From Micropterus salmoides (Eukaryota; Chordata; Actinopteri; Centrarchiformes; Centrarchidae), in the NCBI RefSeq assembly GCF_014851395.1, contig NW_024040152.1:22326144-22390143 (forward strand): a stretch of DNA of 64,000 nucleotides, in the 5' to 3' direction. Shown one piece after another: positions 39,393-50,625 of the stretch; the first letter of the stretch is position 1; each line of letters starts with the position of its first letter. The notes beneath the pieces are model-generated. The model made no database searches. It worked only from the letters and a program-made list of their open reading frames with translations, and had not been told where the DNA came from. Both the position numbers and the translations under genes were made by a program.

Positions 39393-39810
39393 AATCTGTT
39401 AAAACGCAGGAAACATGAGAGTCAAAGACGGTTAGTTGTTGTTTTCAAAACAGAGAAAGAGGAAGCTAGAGGTTGCCGCCTGTCATGATTTACGGGCAGT
39501 TGGAATAAGACAGAGAGACGGGTAATGACAGAGGAGAGAGGCGAGGTTTCGCTATCTGTCCTCTGCTCTATATGGCGGATACAGTCAAAATCAAGTGTTT
39601 AACTGTAAACAAAGCTGTTGGACCCCACAAGTATAGTGGAAACCCTGGCGTTTGGGCCCCAAAAATACAGAAAAACAAGCCCCCACACACACACACACAC
39701 ACACATATTTAGTGCACATGTAGGGGGACTGATGATGATGAACAAGACACACAGTTTGCCAACCTAGCTTCCTGATTTTTGTTGGCCGTGTTTGAATTGT
39801 TTCTCAGATC

Positions 39811-39817
39811 CACACGC

Positions 39818-39880
<63 letters not shown>
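39811..39880. repeat. (CA)n microsatellite, long
   Basis: About 28 CA units after a CACG-rich start. Confidence 0.98.
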
Positions 39881-39883
<3 letters not shown>

Positions 39884-40009
39884 ATACACAAACTCACTGG
39901 CAAGTGTGATAAGCAGGTTTCATCTCTGTAATAATTGGGCATCCAGACCCTTCTGCCATCTAATGTATATTTTGTCACATAAATTATATTTCTCTTTTGT
40001 TGAACAAAT

Positions 40010-40400
40010 ATAATCATCGACCACATTTATGAACCAATGGCATGCTGTTTACTCCATCAAATATTTTTGTTAGGTTTGGAATTACATTATAGCACTGCTG
40101 CAGTGCCCCTTTCTGTCTCTCACTCTCACTCTATTAGCCACCTTTTTCTTATCTCGCACAAATTGAGCTTCACAAATAGGCCCTCCAATTTGATTTGCTA
40201 TTTGATGTCTTTTGAATAAAAAAGGCTGCAAGTATGAATGCTAATTTTGATTGGCCAGTTAGCCAGCATTGGGGGTATTTGATTGGTTTATCTCAGGGAA
40301 TTTGAGAGGATTTATGGGGTTTATTCAAATGCGATTTGAGGTAAATAGCTCTCTTTCCATCTGGAAAAGTGAGTGAATGAGTGCACAGCTTTTAAAATAA
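40010..40400. promoter_or_regulatory. Candidate conserved non-coding stretch
   Basis: Non-repetitive AT-rich DNA with homeodomain-type cores (GCTAATTTTGATTGG, CCAATTTGATTTGC), TTTATCTCAG and repeated GATTGG/CCAAT-like motifs, between a CA microsatellite and a TG-rich tract. No frame or transposon end is seen. The reading as an enhancer rests on composition and locus knowledge only. Confidence 0.25.
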
Positions 40401-41192
40401 TCTGAATTATTCAAATGTATAATTTTTAACATCAGAGAGGCTCGTTAATGTATGCAGGTAATGGAAGCTGGGGATGTCATAGGGAATGACAAGGTCGTGG
40501 GTGTGTGTGAGTATATGGTGGATGAGTGTGTGGGGGTCCATATAGATTTGTGTGTGACCGAGACACGTGTGGAAGCTGAGTGTGGGTTGTGTGTGTGTGT
40601 GTCGACGTTGAAGTGTGTGTCTTTTTGTATGTGTAAAATAGCCAGAAGTAGAAAGATGTTTAACCATATTCCTCTGGGTGAGCAATTCTGGAGATGACGG
40701 TGAGCACAGTTGGTAGAAGGTGAACAACCTCCATCCACCAGCAGTCTGCCGCCTTCTCCACGCTCTCCTCTTCACCTCCAGCCCTTTATCTTTATTTCTT
40801 CCTTACCCCTCCTATCGTCTCTCACTTCTTCCTGTTGCTCCTCTGTCTCTACATCCGCATGTCTCTCTCTCATGGCCCTTTTCAGTCCTTGCTCCATCGC
40901 TGTTGCATTATGTCCTCCTTCTGGTCTGTCTTTGGAGTCATTCTTGGAGATCAGCAGTAGTGGCAATCACTGTACGTATATTTATATTGAACTGTATGCC
41001 ATCAAATGGCAGTCGGTCTATAAAACGTAGAAATCGCATTATTAGATACTACAATCCCATGCATGACTCCTTAAAAGCAAAATACAGTATATGGGCACAC
41101 TGAATTCGTATCTCTCTGGAAATTAAACACAACTCAGTTGCAATTTTTGTTCAGCGAATGTGTATATATATATATATATACATACACACATA

Positions 41193-41576
41193 CAGGAGCT
41201 GGTCATATAATTAGAATATCATCAAAAAGTTGATTTATTTCAGTAATTACATTCAAAAAGTGAAACTTGGATATTATATTCATTCATTACACACAGACTG
41301 ATATATTTCAAATGTTTATTTAATTTAATTGTGATGATTAAAACTGACAACTAATGAAAATCCCACATTCAGTATCTCCGAAAATTAGAATATTACTTAA
41401 GACCAATACAAAAAAAGGATTTTTAGAAATGTCAATCAAAATTAAAAGGAATGAACACTTGAAATATATCAGTCTGTGTGGAATGAATGTATACATTATA
41501 CATGTTTCACTTTTTGAATGGAATTACTGAAATAAATCAACTTTTTGATGATATTCTAATTATATGACCAGCACGT
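41193..41576. mobile_element. Palindromic mariner/Tc1-type MITE
   Basis: The first 70 or so bases (GAGCTGGTCATATAATTAGA, then ATATCATCAAAAAGTTGATT) recur inverted at the right end (CAACTTTTTGATGATATTCT, then AATTATATGACCAGCACG). This gives two long, nearly identical arms around an AT-rich centre. The ends match a Tc1/mariner family widespread in fish, recalled from general knowledge. The transposase region is entirely missing. TA precedes the left end, and the right end runs into a TG microsatellite, so the element landed in a TA/CA repeat. Confidence 0.85.
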
Positions 41577-42279
41577 GTGTGTGTGTGGGCCTTTTCTCAG
41601 TAGCTTGGTGGTAGCGTCGCTATTTTCTGAATCAAATAGGTTTTCAGTAACATAGCTCTTTTATTGACCGAGTAGCGCGGTAGCTTCCACGCACGCTACA
41701 TTTTCCCAAGCATTTCTGAAGGATCAGTGAGTGACGCCACCAGCGATGACATCACGTACCGATCCTTGAGCTGATGTCTGCGACTTTGCTGCAGGGGAGT
41801 AAAGACATGCGCGATTGAGTTTACTTTATATTGTGATAGTTACTGTAACACCTTGTGAGAAGGATCAGCGTCCAGCTGGCCACCTCTTCCTCTAGTGAGG
41901 AGGAAACTTTGATATGTAGTGGCAGAAACTTGTTTCCTTGAGGTGAGAGATCTCTCTCTCTTTCTCGCCCATTGCCATGAATGGTTTGGTTGTTTAGGTT
42001 GCAAAGTTGCCAGAGCACAAAATTCACATATATAAACAATAAAAAATACATAATTAATTAATAATGTGATAATTAAGTAACTTACGTATACAAACAACAA
42101 TGGTTATCTGTTTTTTGCATGAGGAAATACATTTAGCTGCAATGATATGGCAATAAGTTGGAGAGTTTGTGTATCTGATTTAGCTCTGTCGCACACACAT
42201 ACTGTTTGGAGCAGGTTTTTAGTCTTTCTTCTATTGCTATTGTGGAATGAAGTTAGTTCAATATAAACTAGGCCTTTAC

Positions 42280-42313
42280 TGTGTGTGTGTGAGAGAGAGG
42301 GAGAGAGAGAGAT

Positions 42314-42355
<42 letters not shown>
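42280..42355. repeat. Compound (TG)n-(GA)n-(TG)n-(TA)n microsatellite
   Basis: Four blocks in sequence, ending in about 14 TA units. Confidence 0.97.
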
Positions 42356-42362
<7 letters not shown>

Positions 42363-43524
42363 AATATTTGCTTATTTTGGAAATCGGCTGATTTCTCTAT
42401 TCAAGCCTTAAGGCAGTATCTTTAACCTCTAGAACCTGCAGATGCCGTTTCCTGTAAACACAGGGGGGCGCCAGGGCTGTGAACGAGGGAGAACTCTATT
42501 TTTGTTGTGGTCTTGAAACACCCACTATGGCTGCCGTCTTGCAATTTTAACCTGTCAGTAGGGGTGTATTTGAAATAATCCCGTCTGAAACAGGACATGA
42601 CTCTTCATAGATCCAGGCACACTACTATCATTTCCACATGACGCACTACATAAGTGTGTGACACGCGTCTTAGCAATCACAACACAGCTTGAATTTTGGG
42701 CTCTAGTGAGTATTGGTATAATGACAACACAAAACTGAAACCTTGTATCACCACTATTGCTTTTTTTTTTCTAGATCTGACAGCTGGTGCTTTTCTCCCT
42801 TATTTAAAAATGTTTGATGCCCTAGATTCTAAGCAAAACCGCTGAAAATGCCATGTAATGCCTGGATGTCAACATGGAACATGAGCTACTTTTTTCAATC
42901 ACATTTTTAGTGTTATCTTGTTTACTTTTATATTACAAGTCCTTTTATTATGATAACGTCACCCAGTGAAGGCAAACATAGCCACTAATATTCACATGCA
43001 TCTGCCTTTTCTCTCATTTCCACCTGACTGATGGCATCTGTGTCAAACACAGATATTAGCAGAAATGACACTGCTTAGTTCCCTGGCTCCAGCTGGAAGA
43101 CATATGACAGATAAACAGACAGACATGTGGGCTAGCTTGTTGGCTAGCTCCAACGTCTGTGACAGGTATTGGCTCCTGTTTATCTCTACTGCTGCAGCTA
43201 TGTGACACATGGACAGACAAGGCTGCCAAGGTTTGCTAGGCATTGTCCTCTATGGGTCAGTGGTTCCTCCTCGTTGGATGTTGAAGGTAAAGTTTCATGG
43301 TTACATTTGAAGTACACCTTGGATTAGATTACAAGAAAGGTAAATAAACCTGGTGACGACAGTCGGTCATCACAGTAGCAGAGAAAAGGCTGTGGATTAT
43401 CGTTTTTTTTATCAATTCAGGGAAAGATTAGTGTCATTTCACAGATTTACAGGGTCATGGGGGCATGCATGTTCAGTAGCTGTTAACATTGACAGGTATT
43501 TTATTCTATAGATGGGAGAACACG

Positions 43525-44266
43525 TGCCGTTTTTCCATTACCAGCCCAACTCGCCTCGACTCTACTCAACTCTGTTTGGCTGTGCTCCGTTTTCCATTGC
43601 AGATAGAACCCAGAGATAGTAACCCTCAATGTAGCTGGTCGTCATAGTGACGCCACTGCCGTGATGTAATTTTCAATGTGACACATACACCAGTGACCCA
43701 GACACAGCTGTCTCTTGATTTAAGTTAAAAAAAGTTTCAACATTAATCAGAATGTAAAGGCAGATTACAGCTGTGTTTTCCTCAGCTATTGTTGCTGCAG
43801 CGGTCTCTGACAGTGGGACCAGATGGCTCTGTGAGCGGGCGGCTGGCAGGCCTCGTGAGCTCATCCTGCGGGTTGCCACAGACTTCCCCTGCCACCACTT
43901 GTGGAGCTCCTCAACTCCGAAAACTTTCAAGCACTTTTTTGTTCGGCCATCACCTCTCGTAAAACAGTCAATATTCAAAATCTACACAGCTGATTTCTTA
44001 CCTCAAAACTTCTCAGAAGTGGATTTAGTGATGAAATAACGTATAAAAATTATAAAATATAAAACTTTCTGTTGCTTGCCTCTGTCAGGCGCGTGCAATG
44101 ATGACACAGTGAATAGTGACAATTCTCTCTGATAAATCAGACCTTGATGGAGGTGATATGAAAAAAAGTACCTGGAAGCAGGTACAGGTACAACTTTTCT
44201 GCAATGGAAAACCAAACAAAGGCGAGGCGAGTCGAACTGGTACTGTGCAGTGGAAAAAGGGGCTAT
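43525..44266. mobile_element. Non-autonomous DNA transposon with long terminal inverted repeats
   Basis: The left arm has TTTTTCCATTACCAG, AACTCGCCTCGACTC and GTTTTCCATTGCAG. The right arm, reversed, has TTTTTCCACTGCACAGTACC, GACTCGCCTCGCC and GGTTTTCCATTGCAG in the same order. The arms are about 90 bases and diverged. The centre has GC-rich blocks but no transposase. Open frames crossing it on either strand (for example 44085-44726, minus) resemble no protein family. Confidence 0.75.
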
Positions 44267-44857
44267 ACAGTAAAGATACACATCTGGATGCATGATGATT
44301 CAAAGAAAGCTCACTTCTAATTTTTCTCTTATTGATTGAGAGATGAGCGAGAGTGGAAATAGAGACATAGAGGCAGCTGAGCAGAGACTGAAATATTGAT
44401 AGGAGCACATTGATCATAGTTGAGTCACCACCATCAAAGTGCAGTGTATTGGAAAGACCATGTGGAAAACTGCTGAGCATGCAAGCTGTAACACAAATTT
44501 TCTGTGTGTGTGTGTGGAAGCAGTCAGATTTATAATCCTCTGGGAAAGCTCTCATGGAGAAGCTAAAAATGGATTTTCTGAATCTCCTCCAGGCCGATAA
44601 GTTGCTGATATTTTTCACACAGACAGAAGTTTCTCCATGTGTGTGCTCTTCTGCACTGAGAAATAGTTCAGACCCCAGCAACACTTCTTCTTCATAATCT
44701 GGCTGTTGTATAGCCAATAAACTCAAAACAGACTTCAGTCACACGTACACACACAGCACCAGAGTTCAAACATATGTCACCACTACCAAAACACCAAGTA
44801 GTGATAACAAGACTTACGTTTCTTGACTTCTATTTATTTAGTAATTTATTTTAACTA

Positions 44858-44945
44858 TCGTGGTGTAGTTTTATGCATAGAGCATGACACTATCAGTGCC
44901 AAACACGAGGTGAAGAGTTCAATTGTCAGTATAGCTCTGTGGGTG
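44858..44945 (+). repeat. Possible degenerate tRNA-derived SINE
   Basis: TGTAGTTTTATGCATAGAGC resembles a decayed box A region and AGAGTTCAATTGTC a decayed box B about 45 bases later. No clear 3' tail is seen. Weak call. Confidence 0.3.
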
Positions 44946-45952
44946 AACTAAAACTGTTAAGGCTTTTCTTACCACTTTTACAAGCCAAACAGCAGTTGAG
45001 GTAGGGTCATATATTTTGTTAAACATCCAAATGAATGGTCTGTATTAGAAGACAGGCTTGAGCTGACAGCATGATTATGTGAATCAAGTATCAAACAGAA
45101 TCAGGAAGGCTCCGTTGATTTTTGTGGGTCTGGTGTATACTTCCTCGTGACCATAATAAGACTTTGGTCTCTGACTTTAATGAAGAAAAATATGTAGTTC
45201 AGCAGGGAGATGTGGATCAGCTTTTTGTTGGTCTTTAATACTTTACTTTTTATTTTTTAAAAGACTATTAATTAGATTTCATTTTCTAGAATGATGACTG
45301 CAAATCTAATTCATGTTTGTCATTGTTTTGCTATTATACCATTTGTGAAATAACTCTGTTGACACAAATTATTGTTTATAAAATAAAAGACAGAATCCAG
45401 GTGGAAATTGGTGGTCTTTGCGTTGCTTCAGCAGTCAACCTCAGTAATTCAATTCACTAGAACTTTTTTCATAGTAGACACGTGTTGTTAAAAACGGTAA
45501 TTATTGCTGCATTCAATTCCAGTTTTCATGGCTCTGTATTGTGCGTGCTGGCTCAGTGGCATAGCTTACTGAGACACCAAAAATGGAACTAAGCCATTGT
45601 TATGGTTATTAGTTCCACCTGTGCTTTTGTTGCTATGAAACGTAGTGGGAGTGAAAATATAATATGAAAATATCTGCCTCGAAAAAGTTGCATGTAATTA
45701 TATATAATTTATTTCAATGAGACTGGAGAGCCAATGAGCTCAGGTAGCATAACTGCCAGAATTTGTTGTATGGATGACATACTGTACATTACCACAGCAG
45801 GTCAGGTGCTGCTGCCAGGGCAAGTTGCTGGGGAGTGATTGAAAACCAGTTGTATACAGGTTATGTTTCTTATTCAAAGTAGCCACAATTGATTGAGTAG
45901 AGAAAATCAGTATGGGCTGTTCTGCACCTCTCTGACTGCTTCTATCTGATAC

Positions 45953-45954
<2 letters not shown>

Positions 45955-46004
<50 letters not shown>
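45955..46004. repeat. (CT)n microsatellite
   Basis: About 25 CT units, continuing loosely to 46020. Confidence 0.97.
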
Positions 46005-46007
<3 letters not shown>

Positions 46008-47353
46008 GCTCTCTCTCTGCCCCTCTTTGCCTCTATTTAAATATTTCATTGGTGTGTCATTATTGTCACACATTTGAAACAGAGCTGACTCGTTGCTGTT
46101 TGGTAACTGCTACTCGTCTGGCTTTGAACATACACTCTTTAACTTTATAAACAAGACAAGAACATAAAGTAGTCATGCTCAGACGGACTCTTCAGACAAG
46201 GTTTGGACAACCCAGCTGCAGTCTCACCTCCAACACTAATCATTATGCATGGCCATGATTCTGTGTGTGTGTGTGCTGTCAGTTTGAGTTAGCTCATTGT
46301 TGGGACGAGAGACAGTGAGACATAAAAAAACAAAAAGTTTTTTTTTTTTCTTGTACAATATTAAATATCTTTTGTTTGTCCTGTGCTCTTAAAGTTCAGC
46401 TAAACTACCGGCATCCTTCATTATCTTCTCTGCCTCTGTCTTCTTGTTTGACCTCTTTTCATTCTCTCCATAGACTGGACAAAAAGACAACAGAGGGTGG
46501 GGTGTGTGTGTGGGTGTGTGCGTGCATACATGTGTGTTTGTGCGCATGTACCGTCTTGTCCTGTGATTTAGTGCCAAGCTGGCAGCAGAGACTAGTGAAT
46601 AGGGAGCCCCTTTCACACAAAGACAGCACGGGACACACACACAGTCAATGCCAGACTGCAGGCCACCAACTGCACACCTGGCATGCTGCTATTATGTCAC
46701 CAGTGTGTGTTTGCGTGTGTGTGAGATTGTATAAGTCCAGCAGACACCATCTGCTCTGTCCTCTGTGAACTTGTGTCCACACCTCTTCTCTCTCCCTACT
46801 CCAGTATACTATGTCAAAATGTTTTAAATCCTTTGACACCATGAGTTATAGTACTACTGTATTTCCCCTGTATTTCTCTCTATACTCCAGTATACTACTT
46901 AATGTTCATTGATGATTAAAGATAAAACAGATGAAAACCATCAAAAATTTACCTCTGAGCTACAGATGAAGATGTATTACATATTTTAACGTTTTTTGAA
47001 ATACTAAAAGAAGTGTCTTAATTTCAGTGCCTCTATTTTTTTTGTCTTTTCCCTCACATAAAGGCTGTGTTATACTACTGTATTTTCCTTCTGTTAAACC
47101 CTGTGTGGGGGAAGGGAAGGCAGTTCCACATTCAGTCAATGGGTGGCAGTAGGACACTTAGATTCACACCCGGACCATGTGCTCGGCTCACTGGCCTTGT
47201 TATTGTCTGTGTGGCTTTACACACACACACACACACACACACACCATCTCTCATACACACACAAAGAGTCGGCTTGTGCCTGTTAAAATGTTTAACTGCT
47301 ATAAGTCCTCTGACTCACATTTGGCTTTTTCGTTCTTCCACCCAAAGCACCAC

Positions 47354-47376
47354 TGTGTGTGTGTGTGTGTGTGTGT
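47354..47376. repeat. (TG)n microsatellite
   Basis: About 11 TG units. A CA run of similar length lies 110 bases upstream at 47220-47244, in inverted sense. Confidence 0.95.
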
Positions 47377-48122
47377 TCCCTTTCCCAAGCTGTTAAGCAC
47401 ACTACAGCACTGTTGTTTACATACTAACTTCCTCCTTGATAGTCCATGTGAGAGTCACAAAAGATAAGAAAATAAATGACACCTTCTCCTTTGTTATTGT
47501 AGCCTTGTAAATATTTGTATCGATTGCCCAATCAAAGAAACAATTACTTTGGGGATCCCCCTCTGACCTTTTTGGTGTCAACCCAGACAGCTATTAGAGA
47601 AAAGGAATAAACAAAATAAAAACTAAACCTTTCAGATTTGGTTTGCGTTTTGTAACATGATATTCAGTGAGGACTGAGGGGCACATGATGTATGACTCGG
47701 GTCAGAATTACAGTGTATAGCTGCCGATTAAGTATAAAGTGGTATAAAGCAACCATTGTTTTCTCTTTATGCCAAGTTTTTACCTATTACCCCTTTCCTG
47801 CCCTCGTGATTCTTTTTCTCTACAACTTACTCTCATCTGTTTCTCTTTCTCCTTTTCCTGTCCCATCCTATCTTTCTGCACAGCTTCTTTAATGGCTTTT
47901 TACAATTCAAAGTTTTGTACCCCATATCCTTCTTTCAAAACAAGGATACTGAAATAATATATCAGTTGTTTTTTTATCTTCACATGTACAGTTTTTATAT
48001 CTTCCAGGAACACAAGGGAGAGCCTTTGCACTCTGCCCTGACTGGTTCATAACCAGTCGCGCTACTATTGAAGATAACTACATGAGTACAAGGTTGTTTT
48101 ATACGACCCAATGAGCCATGAC

Positions 48123-48148
48123 AGACACACACACACACACACACACAC
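48123..48148. repeat. (CA)n microsatellite
   Basis: About 13 CA units. Confidence 0.95.
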
Positions 48149-48973
48149 CAGTGTAAAGGGGGAAAAAAAGCTGCAAGTGGCTCAAGTCCTAAAGTTTGTG
48201 TCTGCTTTGAAGTCTAGACTTCGAGCTTGGGAGACTGGAAAAGGGGAGATTAATTGGGCTGTTTAATCTACACAGTCACTTGTTTGAACCCTTTCAGCAT
48301 TTTGGCAGTGTCACAAAAAACAAAACAAACAAAAAAAACATTTAGATACCTGCAGGATTAAAGTTTCTGCCATGTGGCGTATTTATGCAATGTGGATTTC
48401 CGCAAAGACTCCCCCGTCAGTAGAAGGTAGATGATAAAAGTAGTGTATTCAGTGGTTCAGTAATACAGTGTAATGACTTTGAGTGTGTTTGTCATGGCAG
48501 TAAACATATCCACAATTTAATGCACTAGTTTCACCTCTGTACAAATCACTTTCCGTCACTGTTTCATGTGTTTCATTAGCACAATGCTTAGCTGGGCAAG
48601 CCTTTCTGCCTGCCTACATTCATCACAATCCATCTAATAGCAGCCATGTCCATCTTTATAGTACAGCTGACCATTATCCTCCACATATATTATATACACC
48701 ACAAAGATGCATTATAGTTACCGTCCGTTGGCGATGGCTTACAGACATTAAAATGTTGAGCCGGCATTAGGGATGCAGCGATTACCGGTTTTCACTATTA
48801 ACCGCGCTTTAAAATGTCACGGTTAATTAATCCTAAAGGCTCCACAACACCGAGTGTTTCTGTTGAATGGAATGAAACTGTGGCAACTTGCATAAAACAA
48901 AAACAAAGTTACAGTAGCGGTGCACCAGCTTAAGTGTCGTGCTTATCAGAGGCTTCTGCACAATGGCTAAACT

Positions 48974-49100
48974 ATGGCAGATGGGCCAAACTGTGAAGCT
49001 TTATTTCCACCAAAGAAACGGCTGAAGTTGGCAGTGTGGGAGCATTTCGGGTACACCAAGTCTGACCAGGGCGTTACTGACGGATCACCTGTTCAAAAAC
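48974..49100 (+). pseudogene. BED-finger-like remnant of a hAT transposase
   Basis: The frame gives KKRLKLAVWEHFGYTKSDQG, matching the VWxHF start of BED-type zinc fingers found at the N-terminus of hAT transposases. The expected CxxC that should follow is not there: the frame reads PVQKLAV. The frame then drifts into meaningless sequence. It is a relic inside the hAT-like element and not a host ZBED gene. Confidence 0.6.
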
Positions 49101-49742
49101 TTGCCGTTAAAATAATACTAATAATAATTACATTAAACTTGATGCAGCACCTGCGGGCTGAGGTAAAGGTAGGCCTAATGATATTGAATAACGCAGCAAG
49201 TTGGTAGGGAATTAAATATAAACGCGTCACTTACAATCGATGCCATAGCGGTGAGAGTAAACAAACCAAGCAGGGGTAAACTTTCAGACCCACCGCAACT
49301 ACAGCTCCGCTGCGCTATAATACCCATTATTTTCAATGGCTTGGTTTGTTGCTGCGTCGAGCAACGTGCACCGCACGGCGAGCTCGCATGCATGCCGCGG
49401 TCAGAGTAGTTGAACTTTAGCGCTGAGCAGCTTCCACGCAGTGCAAATCGCCTCTTTTCTGAAAGGGCCTTTATGGAAGACAGAACGTAGTCCTCTCAAG
49501 ACCTTCACTGAACATTTAACGTCATGTTGTCTTCTCCTGTCTGTGTTGAGAAAATGTTGCCAGGTGCTTATAGACTTTCAGGACTATAGGCTACCGATTA
49601 ACTGCATTTCAGTTAACATTGCACTCAATTTGTTTCTCTCATTTTCACTAAAACATATGTATGAATGAGAGTTGACGACAGTAACAGTACAGTTTATAAC
49701 AATTTCCCCTAGTGGATAAAAGTTAATGTTCCTTTTATGTTA

Positions 49743-49756
49743 ATAATACTTGCATA
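49743..49756. repeat. Target-site duplication of the Penelope-like element, left
   Basis: ATAATACTTGCATA, identical to 53094-53107 at the other end of the insertion. Confidence 0.85.
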
Positions 49757-49791
49757 ATGTCTATGAAGATTCTCAGTCATCCAGGTCATAG

Positions 49792-50450
49792 TTATCCAAC
49801 GAGGGTTAAAATGAAGGGCAACTGGACTTGGTTGAAGATACTGGAAGACGTTTCGTCCCTTATCCAAAGGACTTCTTCAGTTCTGACTGACTGGCAGGGA
49901 AACTCAGCTATTTAACCTCAGTGGGGTCGTTATCCCGGGTCATCGATACCGCTGGTTCGTTAGTGTTCCTTGGTGTTGTGACGACAGTCGTTACAGTCGT
50001 TGAGACTACCTGTGGCCAAGACTGAACGACCATCGTTGGTATCTTCACCTGAGGCCAATAGGTTACGTTTGTTGAGTTTCCTGGGAAGTGATGAAAGGAC
50101 AGCATTGTAAGTGGGGGATAAGTGGTGGCGTAGACCCCCTCCCCTGTTCAATGACGGCTTCTCAACCCTGGTGTAGATGGCTTCCTTGACACCTCTTTCA
50201 AACCATCCATCTTCTCTGTCTAAAATGTGCACCTGGTGGTCCTCAAACGAGTGTCCTCTGTCCTTCAGATGTAAGTAGACTGCAGAGTCTTGACCTGAGG
50301 AGTTGGCCCTTCTGTGTTGAGCCATGCGTTTGTGTAGTGGTTGTTTAGTCTCCCCAATATACAGGTCTGTGCATTCCTCACTGCATTGGACCGCATACAC
50401 TAGATTGCTTTTCTTGTGTTTGGGTGTGCGGTCTTTGGGGTGTACCAGCA
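49792..50450 (-). repeat. Inverted arm, left (original 3' end of the PLE)
   Basis: A 659-base segment covering most of the GIY-YIG coding sequence, the 3' untranslated part and the hammerhead-like core. Its exact reverse complement, as far as compared, lies at 52439-53097. About 35 further bases (49757-49791) outside this arm are not in the other copy. Confidence 0.95.
49841..49880 (-). ncRNA. Hammerhead-ribozyme-like core, left copy
   Basis: On the minus strand the sequence contains CTGAAGA (fits CUGANGA), a stem GTCC...GGAC closed by a short loop, GAAA, and then CGTC ending in the GUC cleavage triplet. Penelope-like elements are known to carry hammerhead ribozymes of this minimal type with a very short stem III. 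Stem I pairing is only partly evident, so activity is uncertain. Confidence 0.65.
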
Positions 50451-50625
50451 TCTGTCTTAGTGTGTTCTTGGGTTTAAAAAACACAGGGATGTTATGTTTG
50501 TTAAAAATCCTCCTGAGTTTCTCTGATACTCCAGACACGTATGGAATCACAATGTTGTTGCGTTTGACCTTCTTTTCCTCCTCCCCTGTAGTTTTGTTCT
50601 TCTTGGATCTTGTGGCTGTTTTCAC
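49960..50625 (-). pseudogene. GIY-YIG endonuclease part of the PLE, frame-broken from the RT
   Basis: An open frame of about 221 residues. KKSNLVYAVQC and then LYIGETKQPLHKRMAQH at residues 71-104 form the GIY-YIG core (here VYAV...YIG) with the following conserved arginine. KEAIYTRVEKPSLN near residue 150 supplies the catalytic glutamate. The endonuclease nicks the target DNA to prime reverse transcription. In intact elements it is fused to the reverse transcriptase. Here the upstream frame stops at 50622 and this frame overlaps it in another register, so a small indel near 50625-50655 separates them. The listed start is a GTG and is not a real start. The frame otherwise runs without stops. 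Confidence 0.9.

Noticed and set aside
44085..44726. 213-residue minus-strand frame
   Set aside because: It crosses the end of a transposon into unrelated intron, has no domain, and its composition is untypical of protein.
45540..45600. Box A-like TGGCTCAGTGGCATAGC
   Set aside because: No box B follows at tRNA spacing and no stem pairs.
48040..48058. Perfect 8-bp hairpin GACTGGTT-CAT-AACCAGTC
   Set aside because: Too short to distinguish from chance in 64 kb, and nothing around it supports a function.
48974..49207. A host ZBED-type zinc-finger gene
   Set aside because: The BED-like start lies within hAT-like terminal repeats, lacks the metal-binding cysteines and quickly loses meaning.
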